Source of the DNA: PALSA-612 sp046729255
GTDB taxonomy: Bacteria; Actinomycetota; Thermoleophilia; Gaiellales; Gaiellaceae
Assembly: GCA_046729255.1 (NCBI GenBank)
Contig: JBKPGF010000028.1
Span: 1 to 30,722 of the forward strand
Direction of reading: 5' to 3'
Length of the DNA: 30,722 nt
Below the pieces are notes generated by a model. The model was not told where the DNA came from. It made no database searches and saw only the letters and a program-made list of their open reading frames with translations. The position numbers were made by a program, and so were the translations under genes. Below are positions 22,463 through 30,021 of the stretch, one piece after another. Position 1 is the stretch's first letter. Each line of letters begins with the position of its first letter.

Positions 22463-24465
22463 CGACTGCCCCCGCACCCGCCCGCTGGCCGTGGGAGCTG
22501 CTCGCGCTGCCTGCGCTTGCCCTCGCGCACGTGCTGCCGGAGACGGGCGCGGGGCTCTACGTGCGCCTGGGGGCGGCCACCCTCTGTCTGCTCGTCCCCG
22601 GCGCGCTCGTTGCGCGCGCCTTCGGCCAGCAGAGCGTGTCCGCGACGCTCGCCTGGAGCCTCGCCGGGCTCACGGCTGCGTCCGCGATGACGTTCGGCGC
22701 CGAAGGCCCTCTCTGGTGGACGCTCGTGGTCTACGCAGGGATGGGTGCCGTCGCCTTGCCCTTCGCCGTCATGCGCCCGCTGGGCCCTCCGACACGGTTC
22801 GCGATCGGCGTCGGCATCGCGGGCGTCGGCTTCGGCATCGCGCTCTGGTCGATTGCCGGGCAGCTGGATGGAGACGCGTTGTTCCATCTGGCCCGCATCC
22901 GCAAGCTCGAAGCGTTCGACAACCTCACGCTGGATTCGGTCGACGAGTTCGTCGACGGCGGGCTGCACCCCGGCTACGCGTTCCCGCTCTGGCACGTGCT
23001 CATGGCGCTCGTTGCCTGGATCGGAGGTGTCGACCCGGGAGCCGCGCTCCTTCACGAGCCGAGCGTGCTCGTCCCTCTGGCGTTCCTCGTCGCATATGAG
23101 GCCGGCGTCGCCATCCTTCGGACGGCCTGGGCGGGCATGGCGGGACTGCTCGCTGCCGTCGCGCTCACCGGTCTGGCGCCGGGCAAAGGCGGCGCGTACC
23201 CCGCGCTCTCGTTACCCGCCACGTCATCACGGCACCTGCTCGTGCCGGCGATGGTGGCGGCGTTCTTCGTGTTCGTGCGGAAGCCCGGCTGGGGGGCGGG
23301 GTTGACGGCGGCCGCTGCGTCCCTCGCCCTCGCGCTCGTCCACCCGACGTACGTGATCTTCGCCGCCGTTCCACTCGCCGGATACGCCCTCGTGCGAGCG
23401 GTGCTTGCGCGTGGAGAGCTCGCTCGCAGTGCCGCGGGGCTAGCGTTCGTCGTCCTGCCCGCGATTGGCGTGGCGGCGTGGCTCGCGCCGATCGTCCGCG
23501 ATACGGCGTCACACAACCCGTCCGCGGCCGAACGAGCGCGCGGGGTCGCACACTACCCAGGGCAGATCGACATCTTCTCGCCGGACAGCTTCCGCCTGGC
23601 GCCGGAGCTGCTCGGTCGTCCCGGCGCTGTCGCCATCGCCGCGCTCGTCGCCGTACCGCTCGCAGCGCTTGCTTCGCGCCGGCGATGGTCGGCATATGTG
23701 CTGGGGGGCTCCGTCGCGATGCTCGTGATCCTGTTGTTGCCGGAGCTGTTCACGCCGTTTTCGGACGCGGTGTCGCTGTCGCAGGCGCGTCGGGCGGCGG
23801 GCTTTCTGCCGCTCGCCGCCGCCTTCGCGGGCGGCGCAGCCGTGCTCGCGCGGCTCGCCTCGTTGTTCGCGCTCCCGCTCGCGCTCGGCGCGGGGATCGC
23901 GCTCGAGCTCGTGTACCCGGGGGAGTTCGAGTATCTGCTGAAGGAAGGCGGCCCGCCGATCGCCGCCTGGATTGCGCTAGTCGGAGGCGCTGTCGCGCTG
24001 CTCGTGGCTGCCGTGCTCGGCAAGCGCGGCACGCTCGACGACCGCGGGCCCTTGGCGGCGGCCGCGGCCGGGGCCTTCGTTCTCCCGGTCGCCGTCTTCG
24101 GGTTCGCGCACTGGGACGAAGCGCCGTTCGAGGCGTCGCCGCTCACGCGGGGGCTCGTCACGCGGCTCGAGTCGCTTCCCGAGGGCAGCGTCCTCTTCTC
24201 GGACGACTCGACGAGCTACTGGGCAGCGTCCGTCGCCCCGCTGTACATCGCATCTGCGCGCCCCGGACACGTGGCGGACACCGAGAAGAACCGCCCGTAC
24301 GAGCGGCGCGACGACGCGAAGCGCTTCGGAAGAACGGGTGACGTCGCCATTCCCCGGCGCTACCGCGCCGACTTCGTGCTCGTCCGCCGCGATCGCTGGC
24401 CTCGCGTCGAGCTGGCTACCCCGGCCGTCTACCGCGACCGCCGCTACGTTCTCTACCGGCTGTGA
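22459..24465 (+). CDS. Large polytopic membrane protein, probable GT-C-type glycosyltransferase
   Basis: The 668-aa protein (TTG 22459, overlapping the upstream TGA) has about 13-15 hydrophobic segments between residues 12 and 560, then a soluble tail of about 110 residues (LTRLESLPEGSVLFSDDSTSYW...RDRRYVLYRL). An acidic-plus-His region after the early helices, GDALFHLARIRKL, resembles the first extracytoplasmic loop of GT-C enzymes (Asp/His/Arg), which use polyprenyl-phosphate sugars outside the membrane. The C-terminal FVLVRRDRWPRVELATPAVYRDRRYVLY is like the tails of GT39-type membrane proteins. The exact family was not recognised. In context it could use sugar loaded by the ArnC-like GT2 at the start of the operon. 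Confidence 0.7.
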   Translation: MTTAPAPARWPWELLALPALALAHVLPETGAGLYVRLGAATLCLLVPGALVARAFGQQSVSATLAWSLAGLTAASAMTFGAEGPLWWTLVVYAGMGAVALPFAVMRPLGPPTRFAIGVGIAGVGFGIALWSIAGQLDGDALFHLARIRKLEAFDNLTLDSVDEFVDGGLHPGYAFPLWHVLMALVAWIGGVDPGAALLHEPSVLVPLAFLVAYEAGVAILRTAWAGMAGLLAAVALTGLAPGKGGAYPALSLPATSSRHLLVPAMVAAFFVFVRKPGWGAGLTAAAASLALALVHPTYVIFAAVPLAGYALVRAVLARGELARSAAGLAFVVLPAIGVAAWLAPIVRDTASHNPSAAERARGVAHYPGQIDIFSPDSFRLAPELLGRPGAVAIAALVAVPLAALASRRRWSAYVLGGSVAMLVILLLPELFTPFSDAVSLSQARRAAGFLPLAAAFAGGAAVLARLASLFALPLALGAGIALELVYPGEFEYLLKEGGPPIAAWIALVGGAVALLVAAVLGKRGTLDDRGPLAAAAAGAFVLPVAVFGFAHWDEAPFEASPLTRGLVTRLESLPEGSVLFSDDSTSYWAASVAPLYIASARPGHVADTEKNRPYERRDDAKRFGRTGDVAIPRRYRADFVLVRRDRWPRVELATPAVYRDRRYVLYRL

Positions 24466-25709
24466 AAGTGTTGATCGTCTCGCTCTACTTCCCGCCTGCG
24501 GGCGGCGGCGGCGTGCAGCGGCCGCTGAAGTTCGCCACCCACCTGCCGGAGCTGGGAATCGAGACCCACGTGCTCGCGCCGGACGACCCGAAGTGGGTGC
24601 ACCGCGACGACGAGCTCCAGCCGCCGACGCAGGCGTGGATTCACCGTGCCCGCTACGTCGGGCCGGAAGGTCGCCGGCCGGCGGAAGAGCTGCACGGCAG
24701 CTCCGGCGCCGACCGGCTTCGGCTGCAGGCGGGGCTCTTCGGGCGGCGGCTGCTCGTTCCCGACGAGAACGTCGGCTGGACGCTGACCGCCGTACCCACG
24801 GCGGTCCGCCTCGCGCGCCGCGAGGGCATCGACGCCGTGCTGACGACTTCGCCGCCCGGCTCCGTGCACTTCGTAGGTGCAGCCGTGCAGCGTCTCACGC
24901 GCGCGCACTGGGTGGCCGATCTCCGCGACTCATTGCGCGCGCACCCCCATCGTCGTGCGGACTCGGCCGCGCTCAAGGCAAAGGAGCGGACGCGCCGCGC
25001 GGTGGCCCAGCTCGTCGCGCGACGGGCGGACGCCATCGTCGCTGCGTCCGAGGCGATCGCGGAAGAGACCCGCTCGCTGAAGCCGCGTGCGCCCGTCGTA
25101 ACGATCGAAAACGGCTGCGACTTCGACGACTTCGCCGGGCTCGAGCATCACGCGAGCGCCCGCTTTCGCATCACCCACGCCGGCAGCTTCTTCGGCCGCC
25201 GCGACCCGCGGCCGTTCCTCACGGCGTTTTCGGATTCCGGTCTCGATGCCGTCGTGCGCTTCCTCGGCGACTTCCGAGCCGCCGACCGGGAGTGGGCGGA
25301 GACGCTCGAGCTCGGCGATCGCCTGGAGCTGCACGAGTTTGCGTCCCGCCGGCGCGCGCTCGCGTTGCAGCGCGACTCCGAGGCGCTGCTGTTGCTGATC
25401 CCGGAGGCAGACGGCCGGGGAAAAGGTGTGCTCTCCGGGAAGGTCTTCGAGTACCTCGCAGCCGAGCGACCGATCCTCGCCGCTGTGCCCCCGGACGGCG
25501 CCGCAGCCGCGCTCATCCGCGAGACAGGCACCGGCGTCGTCGCGGCGCCCGACGACCCGCAGGCCATTGGCGACGCGCTGCGCTCGCTCCACGACCGCTG
25601 GCGCGCCGGATCTCTCGACGGGACGCAACTGACACCGGAGCTGCGCCGCAAGCTCGATCGGCGCACCCGCGTCCGCCAGCTCGCCGAGCTGCTCCAGGAT
25701 CTCGGATGA
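24462..25709 (+). CDS. Glycosyltransferase, GT-B fold (GT4-like)
   Basis: The 415-aa protein (GTG 24462) overlaps its upstream neighbour by 4 nt. It begins MKVLIVSLYFPPAGGGGVQR, typical of GT4-like enzymes with a Gly-rich acceptor loop. Further marks are LTTSPPGSVHFVGAAVQRL, WVADLRDSL, IVAASEAIAEE, TIENGCDFDDF and the donor-site region VLSGKVFEYLAAERPILAAVPPDG. This combination is common in WcaI-like or exopolysaccharide glycosyltransferases. The donor and acceptor cannot be told. It is flanked by the polytopic GT-C-like gene and the O-antigen ligase gene in the same overlapping series, so it probably builds the same repeat unit in the cytoplasm. Confidence 0.85.
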   Translation: MKVLIVSLYFPPAGGGGVQRPLKFATHLPELGIETHVLAPDDPKWVHRDDELQPPTQAWIHRARYVGPEGRRPAEELHGSSGADRLRLQAGLFGRRLLVPDENVGWTLTAVPTAVRLARREGIDAVLTTSPPGSVHFVGAAVQRLTRAHWVADLRDSLRAHPHRRADSAALKAKERTRRAVAQLVARRADAIVAASEAIAEETRSLKPRAPVVTIENGCDFDDFAGLEHHASARFRITHAGSFFGRRDPRPFLTAFSDSGLDAVVRFLGDFRAADREWAETLELGDRLELHEFASRRRALALQRDSEALLLLIPEADGRGKGVLSGKVFEYLAAERPILAAVPPDGAAAALIRETGTGVVAAPDDPQAIGDALRSLHDRWRAGSLDGTQLTPELRRKLDRRTRVRQLAELLQDLG

Positions 25710-27088
25710 ACCTCACGCGCCTCTTCTTCCTGGCGACGGTTTTTTCGGTGACGTTCGAGAAGATCCACTGGGACTTCGCCGGCCAGGTGTCGCTCGCCGA
25801 CGTCTGCGCGATCGGCTTCATCGTCAGCTTCGCGGCCGACCGCATAGCTCGAGGCGACAACCGCGTGCCGAGGACGTCGGTCGTTGCCACGGGCTTCCTC
25901 ATCGCGTTCCTCGTCGTCTACCTCGCCGGCTACTTCAACCTCGAGACGGCGGCCGCGGCCACGCAGTACGGGAAGGGCATGACGAAGTTCGCCATCCACT
26001 TTCTGTTCCTCATCCTCGGCGTGGCGTACCTCGCCCGCGGGAGCCGCGCGTTCTACGGGCAGGCGCTCGGCTTCTTCACCGCGGGGATGGTCGTCAACTC
26101 CGCGTACGGGCTGCTCCAGCTCATGCTGGCGCGGTCGGGGTCGAGCCTCGACCAGGCCCTGCTCTCGCCGATCACGGGCGGCGCGAGCAATATCAACATC
26201 TACGGCGCGATCGAGGGCGCGAACGTCTATCGCCCGAACGCGATCACCGGGGACCCGAACCACCTCGGCGTCATGCTCATCCTCCCGCTGCTCTCGCTGA
26301 CGCCGGTCTACCTGCGCCTCGAGCGCGGGCACCGTCTCAAGGCACCGCTCGCTGTCACGCTGGCGTTCCTGCTGCTCGTCGAGCTGGCGACGCTCTCGCG
26401 CAGCGGCCTGCTCGGCCTGATCGTCGGGCTCGTCGTCCTCGCATTGCCGTACCGGCGCTTCTTCCTCACGAAAGCGTTCCTCGCGCCGCTGGCGGCGGTG
26501 GTGGGGGTGCTCGGGGTCGTCGTGCTGTCGCGGCTCGACTACTTCGAGACGATCTTCCGCTCGCGTGTGAGAACGGGCGGCGGCGCGTCGCAGGCGCACT
26601 TCGGCGTCTACGACTTCATTCCGGACATCCTCTCCACGCAGCCGTTCTTCGGGCTCGGGCTCAACAACTTCTCCGTCTACTACGAGCAGGTCACGGGCAA
26701 GACGAACTGGGGCCCGCACTCGTTCTACGTCGCGCTGCTCGTGGAGACGGGCCTCGTGGGGGCAGCGCTGTTCGGAGTCTTCGTCTGGTACCTGTTCGCC
26801 CGCCTCGGCGCGGCACGCCGGGTGGGTCGCGCGCTTGCCGCCCGCGGCGACGTCGCCGCAGCGCGAGTGACGCCGCTCGCCTGGGGGATGGCGGCTGCTC
26901 TCGCCGGCACGCTCGCCGCCAACCTCTTCTATCTCACGATGTCCTTCTACTACGTCTACGTGTTCGCGGCGTTCGTGCTCGCGTTACCTGTCGTCTTCGG
27001 CCGTGGACTTGTAGAGAACGAAACCCCCGTCACGGCTCGGCGTCCACACGTCGCGCCACTTCGCCCCGCCGACAGCCGCGGGTCATAG
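25706..27088 (+). CDS. O-antigen ligase/polymerase family membrane protein (Wzy/WaaL-like)
   Basis: The 460-aa protein starts at ATG 25706, overlapping the upstream TGA; the much longer open frame upstream is out of frame with the real GT gene. About 11 hydrophobic segments are present. A large loop, YFETIFRSRVRTGGGASQAHFGVYDFIPDIL, is followed by PFFGLGLNNFSVYYEQVTGKTNWGPHSFYVALLVETGLVG. This is the Wzy_C region of the O-antigen ligase family with its G-x-G-x-N and PHS motifs. It would polymerise or ligate lipid-linked glycan outside the membrane. The last 25 residues after VVFGRG are low in hydrophobicity and lie antisense to a decayed gene, so the natural C-terminus may have been extended. 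Confidence 0.88.
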   Translation: MNLTRLFFLATVFSVTFEKIHWDFAGQVSLADVCAIGFIVSFAADRIARGDNRVPRTSVVATGFLIAFLVVYLAGYFNLETAAAATQYGKGMTKFAIHFLFLILGVAYLARGSRAFYGQALGFFTAGMVVNSAYGLLQLMLARSGSSLDQALLSPITGGASNINIYGAIEGANVYRPNAITGDPNHLGVMLILPLLSLTPVYLRLERGHRLKAPLAVTLAFLLLVELATLSRSGLLGLIVGLVVLALPYRRFFLTKAFLAPLAAVVGVLGVVVLSRLDYFETIFRSRVRTGGGASQAHFGVYDFIPDILSTQPFFGLGLNNFSVYYEQVTGKTNWGPHSFYVALLVETGLVGAALFGVFVWYLFARLGAARRVGRALAARGDVAAARVTPLAWGMAAALAGTLAANLFYLTMSFYYVYVFAAFVLALPVVFGRGLVENETPVTARRPHVAPLRPADSRGS

Positions 27089-27305
27089 CCGGTCGTCGGC
27101 GAGCGCATAACGGAACGCCCGCGGCGGCTCACGACCCTTCGCGGATGTCCACGGCGTCGCGGCCGGAGGCGGGACGCTGAGAAGGTTCTCTCGATGGATG
27201 AGCGCGTAGGGTGGTCCAGGCGAGCGCGAATGCGGCCACGAGCCAGAGGTACTTCGAGCCAAGCTGGTCAGCGGTAGGCCGATGCCCGCCGCCGGGAGCG
27301 TCCAA
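26984..27305 (-). pseudogene. Possible decayed C-terminus of a membrane protein
   Basis: On the minus strand three protein-like pieces appear in order but in different frames. First is YLWLVAAFALAWTTLRAHP, a helix, ending at a TGA at 27129-27131. Next is GREPPRAFRYALADDRL before a TGA. Last is KWRDVWTPSRDGGFVLYKST, then AEDDR and TAA at 26984-26986. Such a helix followed by a tail ending in FVLYKS resembles the C-terminus of GT-C-type membrane proteins (compare YVLYRL of the protein at 22459-24465). The frames do not join, so this would be a frameshifted remnant, partly inside the O-antigen ligase gene. The region 27089-27347 has no other gene. A chance resemblance is possible. Confidence 0.35.
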
Positions 27306-27332
27306 CCGGGAAGGCGGCGGCTCAGGCGGGCG

Positions 27333-27338
27333 TATTCT
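27333..27338 (+). promoter_or_regulatory. Putative -10 of the GT4 gene
   Basis: TATTCT lies 9 nt before ATG 27348, with no Shine-Dalgarno in between. This would give a leaderless or nearly leaderless mRNA. No -35 consensus was seen. Confidence 0.45.
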
Positions 27339-27347
27339 CGCACCGCC

Positions 27348-28361
27348 ATGCGTGTGGTCGTCCTGACGACGTCGTATCCGCGGCACGACGGCGACATCGC
27401 CGGCGCGTTCGTGCGAGACGCCGTCGAGCACCTGCAGTCGGCCGGCGTGGAGATCGCCGTCGTTTCGCCGGCGAGCTTCCGCGACTTCGGCATCGCGTAC
27501 GGGGACGGCATCGCGGCGAATCTGCGAGCACACCCGATGCGCATCGCGCTCGTGCCGGCCTTTCTCGCGGCCTTCGCGCGGGCTGCTCGGCAGGCGTCGC
27601 GCGGTGCCGACCTCGTCCACGCACACTGGCTGCCGTCTGGCGTGCCGGCTCTCGCCACCGGCAAGCCGGTCGTCCTCCAGGCGTGGGGGACCGACGTCGA
27701 GGTCGCGGCTCGCTTGCCCCGGCTCGCCAGGCCCGTCGTGCGCCACGCGCGAGTCGTGGTCGTTCCGTCCCGGGCGCTCGCCGCGGACATGGGCAGGCTC
27801 GGGGCGGAGAACGTCCGCATCATCGGGAGCGGCGTCGACCTGGCCGCGAACGTGGCTGCGCCGGCCGATCCGCCGCACGTCCTCTACGTCGGCCGCCTGG
27901 CCCACGAGAAGGGCATCGCGGAGCTCGCAGAAGCGACCGAGGGAATCTCCCGGGTCGTGGTCGGCGACGGGCCGCTGCGTCACCTGGTTCCGGACGCGAT
28001 CGGGTTCGTGCCGCCGGCCGAGCTCGGCTCCCACTACGACCGGGCCGCCGTGGTCGTCTGTCCGTCCCTGCGCGAGGGGTACGGCGTCGTGGCGCGGGAG
28101 GCGATGGCGCACGGCCGTCCTGTCGTCGGTACGGCCGTCGGGGGGCTGCTGGATGCCATCGAGCACGAACGGACGGGGCTGCTGGTCCCGCCTGGAGATT
28201 CCGGCGCACTGCGAGCGGCAGTCGAGCGGCTGCTCGCCGACGCAGCGCTCCGGGCCCGGCTCGGCGCTGCCGCGCGCGAGCGCGCGGGGGAGGAGTTCTC
28301 CTGGGCGAAGGCGACGGCGGCGACGCTCGCCGCCTACGAGGCCGCACTCTCGCCGGCGTAG
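27348..28361 (+). CDS. Glycosyltransferase family 4
   Basis: The 337-aa GT-B protein starts at ATG 27348, where VVVLTTSYPRHDGDIAGAFV matches the GT4 N-terminus; the -10 just upstream agrees. HAHWLPSGVPALATGKPVVLQAWGTDV is the inner acceptor-domain block. VLYVGRLAHEKGIAELAEA, VVVGDGPLR and CPSLREGYGVVAREAMAHGRPVVGTAVGG are the donor-domain signatures with the E-x7-E motif (Glu...Glu in REGYGVVARE). It probably adds a sugar to a lipid-linked precursor. It is the first gene of a second glycan block and ends 75 bp before the NeuB-like gene, which has its own -10. Confidence 0.88.
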   Translation: MRVVVLTTSYPRHDGDIAGAFVRDAVEHLQSAGVEIAVVSPASFRDFGIAYGDGIAANLRAHPMRIALVPAFLAAFARAARQASRGADLVHAHWLPSGVPALATGKPVVLQAWGTDVEVAARLPRLARPVVRHARVVVVPSRALAADMGRLGAENVRIIGSGVDLAANVAAPADPPHVLYVGRLAHEKGIAELAEATEGISRVVVGDGPLRHLVPDAIGFVPPAELGSHYDRAAVVVCPSLREGYGVVAREAMAHGRPVVGTAVGGLLDAIEHERTGLLVPPGDSGALRAAVERLLADAALRARLGAAARERAGEEFSWAKATAATLAAYEAALSPA

Positions 28362-28401
28362 CCGACGCCGCCGTAGAACCGCCAGCGGCAGGTGGGCGGG
28401 G

Positions 28402-28407
28402 TACCAT
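28402..28407 (+). promoter_or_regulatory. Putative -10 of the nonulosonate operon
   Basis: TACCAT at 28402-28407 fits TANNNT. A weak Shine-Dalgarno GAGG (28422-28425) lies 11 nt before ATG 28437. The NeuB-like, HAD and SDR genes could be read from here or from the GT4 gene upstream. Confidence 0.3.
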
Positions 28408-28436
28408 CGGCGGCGCGGCGCGAGGCCGCGAACGAC

Positions 28437-29519
28437 ATGCGCGAACTCGTCATCGACGGCACCCGCATCACCGACGACGGCGACTGCTACGTCATCGCCG
28501 AGATCGGCCACAACCACCAGGGCTCGGTGGAGCGGGCGCGCGAGCTGATCGTCACTGCCAAGGAGTGCGGCGTGGACGCCGTAAAGCTCCAGAAGCGCGA
28601 CAACCGCGCGCTTTACACGAGGGCGGCCTACGACGCACCGTACGAGCACGAGAACTCCTTCGGCTCGACGTACGGCGAGCACCGCGACGCGCTCGAGCTC
28701 GACCGCGACGCGTACGTCGAGCTCCAGGGAGTGGCTCGGGACGCCGGCGTGACGCTGTTCGCGACCGCGTTCGACGAGGTGAGCGCCGACCTTCTCGCCG
28801 ATCTCGACATGCCTGCCTACAAGACAGCGTCGGGAGACCTCAGCAACACGCCGCTCCTCCGGTACGTCGCGTCGATCGGCAAGCCGATGATCGTGTCGAC
28901 CGGAGGCGCGACGCTCGAGGACATCGACCGAGCGGTCGAGACGATCACGGCAGTCAACAGCCAGCTGTGCCTGCTCCAGTGCACGGCTGTGTACCCGGCA
29001 GCCGCCGAAGAGCTCGAGCTGCGGGTGATCACCACGCTTCGCGAGCGCTACCCCGAGCTCGTGATCGGCCTCTCCGATCACCAGGACGGGATCGCGATGT
29101 CGCTCGTCGCATACATGCTCGGCGCGCGGATCATGGAGAAGCACTTCACGCTCTCCCACACCCTGAAAGGCACGGACCACGCGTTCTCGCTCATGCCGGA
29201 GGGCATGCGGAAGCTCGTCCGCGACCTGCGCCGCGTGCCGGCAGCGCTCGGCGACGGGGCGAAGCGGCCGCACGCGTCCGAGGAGGCCGCGCTCAAGAAG
29301 ATGGGGAAGATGCTCGTCGCGGCACGCGACCTCGATGCTGGACACGTGCTCACCGCGGGTGACGTCGTGGCGCGGTCGCCTGCCGACGGCGGGCTGCCTC
29401 CCTACGAGCTCGACTCGCTCCTGGGACGGACGCTCGAGCGTTCGCTGCTCGAGGACGAGCCGGTGACGCACGAGGCGCTCGTGCCACTCGACGAGCCGGT
29501 GGTGCGTGCCACCGGCTGA
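28437..29519 (+). CDS. NeuB-family nonulosonic acid synthase
   Basis: The 360-aa protein has the NeuB TIM barrel: YVIAEIGHNHQGSVERARELI, AVKLQKRDN, FATAFDEVSADLL, YKTASGDLSNTPLL, MIVSTGGATLEDID, LLQCTAVYPA, GLSDHQDGIAMSL and EKHFTLSHTLKGTDHAFSL. The C-terminal part (about 285-350) is an SAF/antifreeze-like domain with AARDLDAGHVLTAGDVVARSP. These enzymes condense phosphoenolpyruvate with an N-acylated hexosamine to form a nine-carbon sialic-, legionaminic- or pseudaminic-type acid. The LQKRDN-ENSFGSTYGEHR stretch marks a subgroup distinct from classic E. coli NeuB. ATG 28437 is chosen over the longer frame because the family N-terminus begins there. The HAD gene overlaps its end by 14 nt. Confidence 0.88.
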   Translation: MRELVIDGTRITDDGDCYVIAEIGHNHQGSVERARELIVTAKECGVDAVKLQKRDNRALYTRAAYDAPYEHENSFGSTYGEHRDALELDRDAYVELQGVARDAGVTLFATAFDEVSADLLADLDMPAYKTASGDLSNTPLLRYVASIGKPMIVSTGGATLEDIDRAVETITAVNSQLCLLQCTAVYPAAAEELELRVITTLRERYPELVIGLSDHQDGIAMSLVAYMLGARIMEKHFTLSHTLKGTDHAFSLMPEGMRKLVRDLRRVPAALGDGAKRPHASEEAALKKMGKMLVAARDLDAGHVLTAGDVVARSPADGGLPPYELDSLLGRTLERSLLEDEPVTHEALVPLDEPVVRATG

Positions 29520-30021
29520 CGCCGCGCCGTCGCGGGAGATGCTCGCGTCGGTTCGCTTCGCGGTGTTCGACTTCGACGGCGTCTTCACGGACAACCACGT
29601 CTGGGTCGACGGCGAGGGCCGCGAGACCGTCCGCTGCTCCCGCGCAGACGGGCTCGGGTTGCGCCGCCTGCGTGACGTGGGCGTCAACGCGCTCGTCGTC
29701 TCGCTGGAGACGGCTCCGGTCGTGGGCGCGCGGGCGCGCAAGCTCGGTGTCGAATGCGTCCAGGGTGTCGAAGACAAGCTCACGCTCCTTCGCGAGCAGG
29801 CGGCCGCGCGCGGTGTCGCTCTCGAAGAGACCGCCTACGTGGGCAACGACATCAACGACGTCGAGTGCCTCGAGGCGGTCGGCCTGCCCGTCGTGCCGGC
29901 GGATGCCTGGCCCGAGGCGGTCGAGCTGGCCTCCTGGGTGCTGACGCGCGCCGGCGGGGAGGGCTGTGTGCGCGAGTTCTGCGACGCGGTGTGGCATGCG
30001 CACGTCGAGGTGACGGCGTGA
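29506..30021 (+). CDS. KdsC-like HAD phosphatase
   Basis: The 171-aa protein (GTG 29506; ATG 29539 is an alternative) is a compact HAD hydrolase of the KdsC type. Motif I is FAVFDFDGVFTDN with nucleophile Asp22 and Asp24, then a short beta-hairpin (HVWVDGEGRE) and SRADGLGLRRL. Motif II is ALVVSLE, the lysine is in VEDKLTLL, and motif IV is YVGNDINDVECL. KdsC removes phosphate from KDO-8-phosphate; in sialic acid loci related HADs act on nine-carbon acid phosphates or sit fused to CMP-sugar synthetases. Here a separate nucleotidyltransferase is not visible before the window ends. It overlaps the NeuB-like gene and the SDR gene, so the three form one operon. Confidence 0.85.
   Translation: MPPADAAPSREMLASVRFAVFDFDGVFTDNHVWVDGEGRETVRCSRADGLGLRRLRDVGVNALVVSLETAPVVGARARKLGVECVQGVEDKLTLLREQAAARGVALEETAYVGNDINDVECLEAVGLPVVPADAWPEAVELASWVLTRAGGEGCVREFCDAVWHAHVEVTA

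Noticed and set aside
24338..25705. Long N-terminal extension of the O-antigen ligase frame
   Set aside because: It covers the GT4-like gene in another frame; the extension is Arg/Ala-rich with no fold, and ATG 25706 overlaps the upstream stop in the same way as the other genes of the operon.
27129..29783. 884-codon open frame on the minus strand
   Set aside because: It lies antisense to the GT4, NeuB-like and HAD genes, which have clear family motifs. Its composition is Arg/His/Val/Asp-rich with no domain, as expected of antisense frames in high-GC DNA. Only its last 58 codons (27129-27305) fall in a non-coding region and were considered separately.
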